From NCBI GenBank assembly GCA_963422465.1, contig OY730170.1:124001-188000 (forward strand): 64,000 nt of DNA. Reading direction: 5' to 3'. The notes beneath the pieces were generated by a model that was not told the DNA's origin, searched no databases, and worked only from the letters and a program-made list of their open reading frames with translations. The DNA comes from Lichina pygmaea (Eukaryota > Ascomycota > Lichinomycetes > Lichinales > Lichinaceae). The translations under genes were made by a program, and so were the position numbers. Within the stretch, counting starts at the first letter, position 1. Every line of letters starts with the position of its first letter. Below are positions 33,396 through 45,190 of the stretch, piece by piece.

Positions 33396-34556
33396 GCGAG
33401 TATTAGGAGTGTACCTGGATGCAAAACTCCACTGGCATAAGCACCAGAGGATTATTCTTCAAAAAGCTCAGAAAGCACTTTCCTCTCTTTCCAGAACTTC
33501 ATATTCTACTTGGGGTTTCCCAGTCCTCACATCACGTCTTGTGTACACTGCAATACTCAGATCTTTACTGAGTTATGCTGTGGGGATCTGGTTCAATCCT
33601 CTAAGAAAATCTTCTAATATCTCTTCTCTTAGCACATTCCAGAACAAATGCCTGAGACTTATTGGAGGTGCCTTCAAAGCCACTCCATCTTTCTTATTAG
33701 AGAGTGAGCTTTTTCTTTTACCTCTAGATCTCTATTTCAAATTTCGCACAGCCTGTTTTCTCTCTTCTATTCAAACCTCCTCTCTGAAAACACTTCTGGA
33801 CAATATCTTTTCTAATATCTCCCACTATGCCTCTCCTGTGAAGAAACCTTTAAAGGAATCCTCAACTATCTCTCCCTATTGGAAGTTCACTTGGTTAAAC
33901 CAATTAACTACTAACCAGGCTAGTTCAAAGAAAAAACTACAGAAACTCTTTGTTAAAGAGTGGGAAAACCAATGGGAGGAGAAGAAAAGAAGAAGCTACT
34001 CTGGGTGGCAGGTGTTTTGTCAAAAGCCTCACCACAACAACCTGAAGCTCTACAAAGAGCTACAGAAAGCTGAGGCAAGTCTGCTACTACAAACCAGAAC
34101 TGGGAGAATTAGCCTGGCAAGTTTTCTATTCAGAGCTGGAGTTCCAGATTTTCCTACCTCTTTATGTGTCTGTGGTCAAGTAGAAGAGACAGTGAAACAT
34201 ATCACCTCTTTCATGCTCTCTTTATTCAAGTCAAAGACAGCAAGCTCTTTTCAATTCTCAAGATTTCACTTCTATTATTTCAAACCCAGAGCTTCTACAG
34301 AAGTTTCTATACTGGTTCATGTCTTTGAAAAGACTGAACCAGGTTAATCTGGCTTTCAAACTCCACTATCCACACTCTAATATCTAGAAGTTTTCTCTCT
34401 ACCAGTCACTACAAGATTTCCTTTTGCTACATCCTCTAGTCACCCCCAGTCTTCAGTTTTTATTCCTCTAAAGGTTTTCTGAAGAAAATCACTCTTAGCT
34501 AGAAGATCTGCATGGCTGAAAAGCTACTATCAGTGTAAGAATCAAATAAAAAAAAT
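33396..34556 (+). mobile_element. 5'-truncated Tad-like LINE
   Basis: 1161 bp, the last quarter of LINE ORF2 plus the 3' UTR, ending in an A-rich tail. The target duplication GTGATATTAG lies at 33386-33395 and 34557-34566, a clean single insertion. An open frame from 33409 to 34347 covers VYLDAKLHWHKHQRI through FPTSLCVCGQVEETVKHIT and then leaves the ancestral frame: a small deletion or frameshift near 34205 changes the C-terminus. Truncated at the 5' end, as is usual after incomplete reverse transcription, so it was dead on arrival. Confidence 0.93.
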
Positions 34557-34566
34557 GTGATATTAG

Positions 34567-35148
34567 ACTCGGCACCCCGGGCTACAGTGTTACGTACTGT
34601 ACGTCCAACACGTCGCTTAGTGCACGATACCTACGTACCTCCGTGCGTCACTGTACGTACGAGTAGATGTAGAAACCCATGCCGGCATTGGTTTTCTTTT
34701 TTTCTCCCCTTGCTACCGCTGTCATTCAGTAGCTCGAGCCATACCTTACGGAAGCACAGCTGTACGGAGTCGTGGGAGTATACATAATTCCCAATTACGT
34801 ACGTAACCTTACGTTACCTACAGTACAATGAATCGGGATTCCAACCAGCTTCGGGTCTTCGATGGATAAAGGGTACCGAGTGAGTGTCACTGCCTTTGCG
34901 TTTCCCTGGCAGAAACACCAGACGGACTCTGGATTCGAGGAGGGAGACGAAGGAAAAAGGTGTGCTGCCACCGTGACTGATTGCGGTGCGGATACTCTCG
35001 ACGAAGACTTGTACTGGGCAGAAAGAAGGAAGAAACGAACAAAAGAGCTGAGAGAACAGCCGTGGTCGAGAAGGAAGAGAATAAAGGGAAACCGGACCCC
35101 CCGCCCCAGTTTGCCGGATGACGTTGGTCCTCGTCTGTTCTGCCACGC
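34567..35148. other. spacer 3' of CLP1
   Basis: No gene supported. Rich in GTAC-type motifs (tacgtac and relatives) at about 34590-34820. The ORFs here overlap the CLP1 3' flank in other frames and have no family match I recognise. Confidence 0.45.
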
Positions 35149-36834
35149 TCAATGCGTGAGGTACGCAATCGGTTCCGGCCACGAACCCCACAGCGATGGC
35201 TTCGCCGGCAGTCTGCCCATGACGGGGCCCAGCACCTTCATCCGCCGCTTCTTGTCCTCGACCTCGACCACGTACACGAAGCCGAGCACGGCGGCATCCC
35301 GCACGGCCTCGACCGGCTCGTTCTGGTCCGCGTTCATGATGGCCAAGACGCACCCCTGCAGGAGCAGCGACGGCTCCGACCTGACGAAGATGGGCGTCTC
35401 CCGGTGATCGTCCGCCGAAGCTCCCGGCATCAGCGAAGTGGCTTGTGCGTTGTCTGGCCCCGGGGCTCGCGTGTCAGCAGCATCGTCCGCCAACGGCACC
35501 ACTTCCAGGCCGAAGCATCCTACCCTCGTGGATTCTGTAGATGACCACTTGGTTGAACTCGATGTTCTGCGTGTGCGGACTTAGAGTGACGTTGACGCCG
35601 CCGAAGAAATATTGCTGCACCTGGGCTCGTCGTAGCTGCTTTAGATAGCTCTCGTCTCGGTCGACGCAGCCGCCCGACTTGACCAGCTTCAGCACGTTTA
35701 TGCCTTCGTCCGTGCTGATCCTGCTGCTGGCGAATCGACGGGCCATCTCGCTGTACAGTCTCTCGGAGCCGAGCACCAGGAGCACGTTCACTGCAGGCTC
35801 GGTCAATACGGAATCTCGCACGGGTGTCGTCCGGCGAAAAGATCGTGGACGCTGATCACCGACCGGAGAACTCCAACGCGACGTGTTCGATGAGATCGTA
35901 GCCCGCCGAGCCTTGGCTGATGACACCGGGAGTGTCGATGATGCACCCGGCCGCCTTCACCTCCCGGCTGTCTTCTAGCTTGGACGTCACCGCCAGGGCG
36001 AGCGCGTTGACGATGGACTTGAAGAAGTCGCCGTTCTTCTCCGGCGAGTCCAGCCCGTAGAAATACGCCAGCGGCAGCTTGCTGGGCACCGACGAAGGCG
36101 CCGACATCGGGCTGCTTCCCCAGCCCTCCTCGACGTCGAGGATGGACGTCATCTCGGTCACGGTCAGGGTGCCGGGCATGGACAGCGCGCCCTCCCTCGG
36201 ATCGAGATTGATCACCAGCGGACGGTGGCCTATCTTCAGCGCGTAAGCGGCGAGTAGCTTGGCGAGGCTGGTCTTTCCGGCGTTGTCGGGTCCGACGATC
36301 ATGACTCGAGGTCCATGTCGGCCCGCGGAGGCGGCCTCTTGCCGGAGTCTCTCCAGGGCAAAGTGCGTGTTGGCGTAGCTGACCATAGGCGTATCCTCGG
36401 CCGTGTACTCGACCTGACAGTCGCCGCTGATCTCCAGCCTGCAGCCATGCCACGTGTAGATGGCCGCCTTGGCGCCGGTGAAGACATATTGTCTGTTGGG
36501 GGCAAGCTCAGTGCCAAAGATCTCGGCGGTGCCGCCGAGCAGCTGCACCGAAGAAGTTCGGAAGCGTCAGCGGCTGAAGGTGACGGGGGCCCCACGATGG
36601 ATGTGTTGGAGACAGGGAAGACGCACAGTCACCTGGACGGTGTTCTCGAACGCGACCTCGAAGCGCCACTCCGAGCCCTTTTCCAGCTCGTGGACCTTGC
36701 GGGTCGGTTCTGCCTGGACGTCCTAGCCGCCGACTGCTGTCAGCAGGTGCTGTGGAAGACTGTGGTCCCACAGATGAGACGCGGGATCGGCTCACCGTGG
36801 CGGGCGCGGACGATTGGAGGCCTGGCAGAGACAT
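35149..36834 (-). CDS. CLP1: CLP1, polynucleotide 5'-kinase of cleavage factor IA
   Basis: Inferred five exons: 36796-36834, 36633-36722, 35864-36542, 35524-35790 and 35149-35453. The four introns are 70-90 nt with GT...AG ends and branch sites such as TGCTGACAG, CGCTGACGC and TTGACC; all joins keep frame and give 459 residues, normal for the family. The N-terminal beta domain (EWRFEVAFENTVQ, LLGGTAEIFGTELAPN) is followed by a Walker A P-loop GPDNAGKTS at about residues 127-135, INLDPREG, and the IIDTPG strand. The C-terminal domain ends VLGPVMGRLPAKPSLWGSWPE. In yeast Clp1 bridges Pcf11 and CF IA in mRNA 3'-end formation; in animals it phosphorylates RNA 5'-OH ends. The P-loop Lys-Thr is intact, so ATP binding is expected. 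Confidence 0.93.
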
Positions 36835-38290
36835 CGTTGGCTACTGATTAGCTCTACCTACCAACAGCACCCTTGAGAGCGTCAATTCCCCGTAGACTGT
36901 TTGCGCCACTTCAGCGAGAAGCTCTGAATGTTGACCGGATCCATTGCCCTGGCAGCAATACCAGACTAGAGCTCGAACAACTTGAACCGTGCTGGCAGCG
37001 TCGATTTTGGTCAACAGTCTATTGAATTGTACTGTATTGGAGTTTCAGATCGTTCTAAAGCTAGCTACGCTAGATTATGCCGAGATAAAGCGTTTGAACA
37101 TTGATGAAAGGATACAACCGTCTTCAGGGCAACCTCCTTTCCTTCTCGTCCACGTCTGTAGGAAGCCATGTCGTACATGTTGTGCATTGTGTGTACCATG
37201 TGTGCCGTGGCTGTAGACCCTGTAGCTGTGATATTCAGTACAGCCAGCACTCCGCATCTGGGTCAACACTCTATCCTTCAGTGGATGTAGTGGGTAACAG
37301 CGATGTATGGAGTTCAGAAAGATATTTAGCGACAGAGCTCACTAATGCCGAGCACAACATTCAACACCTGGACTAAGTTGCGATTCGACATTCTGGATGC
37401 GAGTTCAGATGAGGCTTAGCAAGTGAGATTGTTGGAGAACCCTATAGTCCACCGTCCTAGAGCACTTCCGTACGGAAGAGGAAGAGGGGAGAACTATCCC
37501 TGCTTGCCCTGCTGAAAGCTTGCCGATGGTGCCAGAAAGCTCGTCTCCCATCCTATCTTCATCTGCACCTGGGTACTCGTCCGCATTGACTATGATGGAA
37601 GGTGGGATTTCGATTTTGAGAGCATCTCAGCCTTCGATCAGATATACAGTAGAGGATCCGGGGCGAGCAAAATCGATGCAGGGTTGCCAACTCCAAGTGT
37701 AACCTGATCGGCCGCCACACATACCCCTTCGTACTGAGAGAGAACTGGTGGGTCCCCTTGTTTGGCAACTGACTCTCGACAGCCCAAGCACAGAGAAGGG
37801 AACGGGGGTAAGGTGACCGTGAGACGCTCCCGCGATGCTTCAAGCGAACGAATTCATTCGTGTATCTTATCAGTTGCCCGACTGTGGACTTTGGGGTGGA
37901 GATTGTTCGGCATGGTGATACGTTCCTGATCACCAGCTGCTGAACATCTCGGGTATGCCTTGCTCGGAGATTGTGAGCGAGAGGTCTTTTGGTTCCGTTG
38001 CCATCCATCGATATCCTGTGGCAAGACGCAGCAGCACCGCTGCCTGCTGCCTGCTGCCTGCTGCCTGATGCCTGATGCCTGCTACATCGGTGCAGAGACT
38101 TTAAAGCAAAGGCCGTCGAAGAAAGAAGGTAGAGAAGAGCTCATCCGAGGATCAAGAACGCTAGGACCGCTGACTGCCTTCGTCACGTTTCGGTCGGAAA
38201 GAGCGGTGGTGCCCCAGCATAACCCAACGCCGTTTTTGTTCATCAATTGCTCTCGACAATATCGTACAAGCTCAAGGTCAATGTTGCTGA
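36835..38290. other. spacer between CLP1 and the PUF gene
   Basis: About 1.45 kb. It must hold the CLP1 promoter and the 3' UTR of the PUF gene. Contains a 7-bp tandem repeat at 38041-38082. No coding region that I can support. Confidence 0.5.
38041..38082. repeat. 7-bp tandem repeat, TGCCTG(C/A)
   Basis: Six units in a row with C or A at the seventh position. Confidence 0.92.
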
Positions 38291-41200
38291 TCATACAGTA
38301 CAATTGTTAGCAGAATGATCATCTCCCACGAGAGCACGTGGACGCACCCTTCCCCGACGGTTTGCAGCCTGTTGCATCTGCGACGGTGTCTGGGTGACGA
38401 ACGGCATCCCGTTGATTCCGTTCATCGGCGACACGGGAACGCCGCCAGAGACCATCGGTCCAACCATCGGATTGAAGGCCTGCGGCACAAAGCCAGCCTG
38501 AGGGAACATGGGCGACGGCGCCATGGGGCCGTTGAACGACGCCATGGCCGTACCTGGCCCTTGGCCGACCCTGAACGAATCGACCGAGGCGGCCGAGTTT
38601 GGATAGGTGCCGACGCCGGGTGCCATGGTAGGGTAGAGCCCACCGGCCGGCCCAGGCCGTGTGGCGCCAGCCAGCAGGGCTTGCTGGTACTGCAGCTGCT
38701 GCGGCGTGATGCCAGAGATGGGCATGCCAGGGTTCGGGGTGAACATGGGGCTGTGAAGCCCGTTGAGGCCGAACTGCTCGAAGTTGGCCGGAGACGGGCC
38801 CGGGTCGGCGCTGCTGGACCGGGCCGACCCCGTCGACCGGTCGAGGCGTCCCGGGCGCGACGGCGTCTGGTGCGGACCTTTGTGTTGGCCGTCGGTCGCG
38901 GGCTGGCCCGTACGGTTGGCGGGGTTGCGATGTCGCGACCCTGGTCTCGGCCTCTCCTGGCTTGACGGACGTCCAGCCGAACGATCACGGGGTTGGTGGT
39001 GATCCCGGCCAGAGACACTGGCAGCGGCGGCGGCGGCGGCGGCGGCGGCACCTCCTGCGTTGCCCCCACCGCTACGGGTGGACAGTCCGACCTCGTCCAT
39101 CAGTCGCTTGTAGCCTTGGGACGGTTGTGCCTTCAACCGGACCAAGACGTTGCGAACCGTCTGGAGGACCTCGGATCGACCTCGGTCCTCGAAGGAAGGC
39201 GTGGCGAGCACCTTGAAGATCATGGTGGCGCCGCAGCTCGAGTCGCGAAGGATCTCCTCGAGCACGTCGTCCCTCTCGGGGCCGAAGAGCGCCTGCAGGA
39301 TGTTCTCCCTCGCTTCCGGCTCGTGCCTCTGGTTGACGGCCTTCAGAACGGTGAGGTAGGCGACCTTGTGGGTGCAGAGCTGGGCGAGGTGCGGCACCAG
39401 CCTCGGCGCCAGGGCCGTCCGACGACGCGGAAAGGTGCAGGTGTCCAGGAGCCAGGTCAGCAGCAACGACCCGTTGGCGTCGGTCGAGAGTGGCACGCTG
39501 TAGACGGCGATGGTGGCGGCCAACATGCGCTGCTGCGCCTTGCTGGCGTGATGGCTCTCGAGGCAGGCCCGCATCGCACGCGCCCCGAACCGGCCGCGCG
39601 AGATGTCCGACAGCCGGCCGAGCATGCTCTCGAAGATGAAGTTGTTCCACGGCGGGCCGAAGCGGAGCACGCATTGCAGCACGTAGTTGCCGTACTGGTC
39701 GAGGAACAGCGGGACGGTGAAGGGCCGGAGGCTCTCGACGATCATGGACATCTGCGCCGGCGTCTTGGCGAGGTCGATGATCTTCTGCGCCGCCCACGTC
39801 CCGTTCTTGTGCACGCCAATCTCGGCCAGGTGGGGCGCGATCTCGGTCAGCATCGACTGCTTGACGGCCTCGGAGCAGAACTCGAACAGCTTCTGGACGA
39901 CGGTGTTGCCGAGGTAGTCGGCCGAGAGCTCGGCGATCTCGGGCAGCATGCCCATGGCGACCTCCTCGATCTCCGCCTGCGAGCACGCGTTGTTGTCGAT
40001 GCGTTTCCGGATCTCGCGGAGCTTGGGCGCGTCGTGAAGGCGTCGCTGGCTGGGCTCGGAGACGGGAGGGATCTCGGACTCGTAGGCGTCGTACTGCAGC
40101 GCCTGCTCCACGCTCGCCTTGATCCGGATCATGTCGTCCTCCGACGTCCCCATCGACCTGGCGACGTCCAGGAGATCGGTGTGCAGCTCGTGCAGCGGCG
40201 GGATCCTCGGCGCGACCTCGGGAACGCGGGCGTCACCGGCGCCTGCGACGCCGCACGTCGGCGCGACGCCGTCGGCTCGGCCGCGACCGGCGGCACCCGA
40301 GGCCGAGCCAGGTTCGGCCGGCGCGCGGGAGAAAGGCTCGGGGCTCGGGGACGGCAGCAGCCCGTTGACACCGCCGGGCGTGCCGGCGGACGAGCCGTCC
40401 GGGGCCTTGGCGTAGCCGATCCGGATCGGGCCGGCACCGGGGAAGATCTCCTTGCCGTTGAGCAGGGTCTTGGCCTGGATGGCGCTCTCGAGGGCCTCGA
40501 AGTTGACGAAACCGCAGCTCTTGTGGGTCAGGACCCGGGCCGACTCGATCTTGCCGTACACGCCGAAGATGGCGTTGAGCGAAGTGACCGTCGACGAGGC
40601 CGGGATGTTGCCGAGCCACAGCGCACGGGTCGGCGTCTCCTGGCCCAGGTCGGCGAGGCCGCTGAGCACGCTGAGCTGGAGCGCCTCGACCGCGTCCGGG
40701 AGCGAGTCCATGCCGTCGGCGAGGCCGAGGTCGGCCGCCGTGATGCTGTTGTCCAGCTTCGAAGGGGTCGCGAGGTAGTTCCGAACCGAGCGCTGCGGCG
40801 GCGAGTCGAGCACGCCGGCCGTCCTCGCCCTCGGACGGCTGGCCGAGGCCTGGTTCGCGAAGGCCTGCACGGCGAGGTTGTGCTGGTGGATCTGGGCCTG
40901 GGTGGCCGCGAGGGCGGCGGCGGCGGAGGCGGCCGACGGCGTCAGCGAGCCGCTGTGAGCGGGCGAGTACGGCATGCCATGCGCTAGTTCCTCGTCCTCT
41001 TCCTCGGCGTACTTCTCCTTGGCGTTGACGGAGTAGGACCGGAAGCGGTTGAGGTTCTTGTTCAGACCGGCCAGGTCGACCATGAACTGCGGCATGGCGG
41101 AGGCGGCGGCAGCGGCGGCCGAGACGGACGGCTCCATGCCCATGGCCGCCACGTTCGGCTGGCCCAGCGTCGCCAGCGTCGCCAGCGACGGCTGCGGCGT

Positions 41201-42136
41201 GTCGGCCAGACCCAGGTAGTCCAGCGTCCGCATCTCGTGGTCGCCGATGCCATCCTTGGAGAAGGTCGACTGGGCCGGCGAGGACGGCCCGTTGGCCGAG
41301 CCCAGGCCGCTCAGCGTGACGCCTCTGTCGCGCGTGGACGACCAGTTCGTCGAGAAGACGGTCGGTCCGAAGGGCCCGGCCGGCCCCACGAGGTTCGCCC
41401 GTTGCGGCATGGAGCCCGAGCGTAGCCGCGACAGCAGAGCCGACGCGGTCGCGGCCGCCGACGGGGACAGATAGGTGTCGCGATCGGCGGGGGGCGGATC
41501 GGCTTGGAAGGGGCTGCCGGTCGGCGTCGGCCGAGACGTCTTCGAGTGCAAGACGCTCGGTGGGTTGGGCCCGCTGGCGGGGCCGGCGGCGGAGAAGCGC
41601 GACGGAAGCGTGCCAGCACGTACGCGGCGAGGCGCGTTCGCGTTCTCGGGCGTCGGCGTCGGCTCCAGCAGCTGCGGCCTGAAGTCCGGAAAGCCGTCCG
41701 TCGGGGACTCGGGGATGTTCTCACGCAGCGGCGTCGAGTGCCCGCTCGTCGGAGGGCCCCAAGGGTTCGCCGCCATGCGCTCCTGCGCTTGAATATCTCG
41801 GGCGCTGTCGAAACGGGGCCGCATCAGCAACGCGACGCGCCAACCAACTCTCGCATACCCCTTCGGCCAGGGGAGAGGTTCCTCTCACCGTTTCGAATAC
41901 AGCCTGCCGCCCAGCTCGAGCGACGGCGACGCGGTGCCCAACCTGGTGCTGCCCGCAGCGAGGCTGGCTGAACCGAAGCCGCTGTTGGAAGCGCCAAACG
42001 GTGCCTTTGGCGCATTGGTGGGATTCGGATCGACCGGCGAGGTGGTCGCCGTGGACGACCCAGATCTTGGCTGGCTCAGGGCCAGCTGCGGTAGGTGGTT
42101 CAACCTCAGGCGATCCGATCCCGCAGACGAAGACAT
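38291..42136 (-). CDS. JSN1/PUF1-type RRM plus Pumilio RNA-binding protein
   Basis: Two exons, 41889-42136 and 38291-41804; the 84-nt intron has GT...AG ends and the branch site TTGCTGATG, and keeps frame. Product 1253 residues. N-terminal Ser/Pro/Gly-rich region, then an RRM at about 475-550 (ALWLGNIPASSTVTSLNAIF; SCGFVNFEALESAIQA, the RNP1-like strand). Pumilio repeats follow at about 690-950 (DYLGNTVVQKLFEFC; NGTWAAQKIIDLA; DQYGNYVLQCVLRFG). A poly-Ala run (about 1000) and a Pro/Met/Gln-rich tail close it. Fungal proteins of this order (yeast Jsn1/Puf1 and Puf2) bind mRNAs for membrane and mitochondrial proteins and affect their stability. The start ATG was chosen because it begins MSSSAGSD in a sensible context; a further ATG upstream in frame (42187) is possible. 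Confidence 0.9.
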
Positions 42137-42873
42137 GGCGAAGGAGGGTCGGGATGTCCGATGGCGAGTCGCGCAGTCCAACAACAACAGACTGTGGCTC
42201 GTCGATAGTGCACACCTCGGCGAGAAGAACGTCGACGGACGGGGCGGCCGTGATGCGACAACTCGCTCCTCGAGTGATCGCGTGACGTGATCTGTCGAGG
42301 GTTCCCGTCGACGACTTCCCTCGAGAGGAATGCGCCGCGCTACACGGTAGGTTCCTTCGAACAGGCCGGATCCGGTGGAAAAAATGTCCGCTGCCGAAAC
42401 GGACGTCTATTGTCTCTGAGGATGGACGGGGGCCTCAAAGAAAGCAGCTTCTGTCCCATCCAATTAAACAAAGGTAGTATTTGCCGACCAGTCGGCAACC
42501 GGAGCTCATGCTCCCAACGTCGATGACGAGAACAGAGGGCGCCGAGTCTGTCGACGAAGCCGTTCAACGCTTGGCGTGGTTAAAGTGGATGAGATTTCCG
42601 ATCGGAGCAGACCCTTCGAGGCGCCGTTAGGTCTGTGGTCGCAGACGTGGTCTCCGCCTCGAAAGGAGGGGCAAAGCATACGAACCTGAAACGCCGACGA
42701 CGGACGACGACGATGTCGCCCAAGGGGGTGACAAGGAGCGGCAGAAGAGGCGACGTTCGGCGAGGCGTGTTTCGTGGGCAAGGAGATCGTTCGGATACAC
42801 GGCAGCTTCTGAGGCTCAGCGGCGACGACAACGTTGGAAAAGTGTTCGTAACGGATCGACCGCTAGCAAGGGC

Positions 42874-42877
<4 letters not shown>

Positions 42878-42905
<28 letters not shown>
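42878..42905. repeat. (GCA)n microsatellite
   Basis: About nine perfect trinucleotide units upstream of the PUF gene. Confidence 0.95.
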
Positions 42906-42907
<2 letters not shown>

Positions 42908-45111
42908 AGCACCGTTGCTGGGCGACGCCGCCGTCTCCGTCGTTCGAACGCCGTCAAGGCCGCTGGGTGAAGGAAGAGGCCGATCTTTTTCCGAACGAAG
43001 AATTCAACAGGAAGTCGCAAGGAGTGCGAGAACCCTGACGACGATTATAAAGGGAGGTGGGCGGAAGAGGAGCAGAAGGGGGGCAAAAAAGAGAGAAGTG
43101 GACGACTGGCTCAGAAAGAAGGCGTGTGGTGGGGGAGTATTACGACGGCCGGGCTGGCATTCTCGGGTGTGAAGGAGATGAGGAAGTCGTGACAGCGAAG
43201 ACGGTGATGGTGGAGGGTGACGATGTTTCTGATTCCGGGGCCTTGGCCGAGGACGTGAGGGAGACTTTTGTTGCGATACCGGGGTTACCATGGACGGGAC
43301 TGTACCCTCTCAAGTCTTGAATCTTTATTAGACCTGGAATTTCATTACTGGTAACACCCGGCCCATGGTCCACCGTGGTACGTGCGTACTGCAGGGTCTA
43401 ACAGCAGCCTACCGAAGTATACCGCAAGTGCTGTTATGCCTAGATCTACGTAGGCATGTACATAACTAGGTACCGGGCATGCTAGGCTCCTGATATTTAA
43501 GTGACTCCTCCTCGTCCTCGTCGTCCTCCTCCTCTGCCTTCACCTCGTCCCCTCCCTGTTCGATGTTCACGAGCATCAAAAAGAAAGTCCAGAGGTCATT
43601 GCCAAGGCACCTCGCTTCGTCAGACGCATCAAACCTTGGCGCCACCTTTCTACGGAGTACTACGGAGTACGGAAGTACATACGTACGTACTAGGGAGAGG
43701 GGATTCGAAGGATGTGACTGGTGCTTCAGCTTCTGGCGAAGACATCTGTAACACGAGGCCAGCACAGAGCTTCTCATGCTTGAGCAGCAGCAGCAGCAGT
43801 GCTGCTGTATCATCCTTCGTTGCGCGCTGCCTCAGCACTATATCTGGTACGAGTACGTACGTATTGCACCGTATGTGGCTTGTCGCGGATGCCACCAGTA
43901 CGATACGTACTGCTGGAGCAAGGACGCTGCACGTACTATGTACGTGTTCCTCCGTGCAAGTACGTACTTTAGCTCTCGTCCTCTTCCTGTCTTTCTTTTC
44001 TTTTGCCTGCAGGAGCTGCCAAAGGGTCAATATGCTGCTGGGGAGAAACTGAGCTGGTCTCACTTTCCCATTGGTAGATGGGTCTGTCACTGGGCCTCGA
44101 TGTCCTGATGTCTGGTTTCTCATCCAACAAACAAAGCCAACTGCAATCCAATCATGCCGGGCCCAGCCACGGCTCGGCATCACGTCGGGGCCCACGCAAT
44201 CAGCGATCTTCCAACGGGAGAGGAGCGACCCGAGACGTCACCGGCACATCGGAAGGCAGTGCTGCATCAGCGCTGACACAACAATCCCAGACGAGGCCGC
44301 TCTATCCCTGCAGACCAGAATTCGACGTTCGGATTTTGCTCGTTCGGCCTAGCCCCTGTGCGCTATAAGATACCGGCTGTTATCACAAATCCGGGGTGAG
44401 CGAGAATCTGATACCCGAGACCAAAACGACCGAGCTTGCATGAGGCTGGAAACAGAAGCCCAACCCTCGGTTCGCCCCAGGATACGCTGGCGTGGCTGGA
44501 TACTGGATCAGGCCCGCGGTGCCGGAGGACTGTGCCCGTCACACAGCTCTGGGATGTCTTTTCCGTACGCCGCGGTGCGCTGCGAAGCGATGGTCACGGC
44601 CGATCCCGAGGCGAGTGCCATGCAGCTCAATATCCACAAGAACCAAAGGGCCGGATGCAGGGATCTGCCTTGTCTCACTTCGAGCAGGATGTGCCAAACC
44701 GTTGCGAGAATCTTCTTGGTGTTCACTTGCAAGAGTGGGGACTTGTTCTCTCGGCTGCACAGATTTACTATCAGAGGAACCTGATGGCATTGACTTCTAA
44801 GTTCACGAATTTACCCATGCTGCCATGATACCTCCTTTGCCACGGCCACCATGGCATGCATGGGTACGACGTTGGTGAGCGTAAATGACGGAGCGATCTT
44901 CGGTACGGTACAAGATATCTCCACCTCGATCAAACTTAATACTAAAACAGGAGTTCGAACCGGAGAAGTAGCCTTGCTTGGTCTATCGGAAAGATCTATC
45001 GAGATATCTTCTACCCAAGATCTTTTCGTCATATCTGCTCACCGACCTTGAAGCCCTGTACGGAAGTACTAGAAATTCAAAAGAAGGAGAAAACTTCAGT
45101 GTGCTCGTATG

Positions 45112-45190
45112 AACGATGTGGGAATTGAACCCAAGCCCCTCATCTGTCAGTGAGCGGATCAACCGCCCAGCTGGGCGGACTCTGTGTCCA
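45112..45190 (-). repeat. tRNA-like sequence with Pol III A and B boxes, SINE candidate
   Basis: On the minus strand GGTTCAATTCC (plus 45121-45131) fits the Pol III B-box consensus GGTTCRANNCC. About 32 nt upstream of it lies GCCCAGCTGGGCGG, which resembles the A box, inside a perfect 16-bp palindrome at 45163-45178. Stem-forming CTCA/TGAG segments flank an anticodon-like loop. No acceptor stem closes the molecule, so it is not an intact tRNA gene. A tRNA-derived SINE or a dead tRNA is more likely. Confidence 0.4.

Noticed and set aside
35152-35544. Plus-strand ORF across CLP1's last exons
   Set aside because: Mirror of the CLP1 coding strand; CLP1 is supported by family motifs and four consistent introns.
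38993-40987. 664-codon ORF on the plus strand
   Set aside because: It lies antisense to the Pumilio/RRM gene and is Arg/Gly/Val-rich, a codon-mirror of a GC-rich exon. No domain recognised, while the minus strand has clear RRM and Pumilio repeats.
43501-44052. 183-codon plus-strand ORF
   Set aside because: Pro/Arg- then Ser-rich low complexity crossing GTAC clusters; overlapping ORFs on both strands are equally long and none has a known motif.
44436-44828. Group of overlapping 100-130 codon ORFs
   Set aside because: Three frames are open together, no domain is recognised and no convincing splice signals were seen; left as spacer.
45112-45190. Functional tRNA gene
   Set aside because: Only A- and B-box-like parts are present; no acceptor stem pairs and the anticodon loop is not standard.
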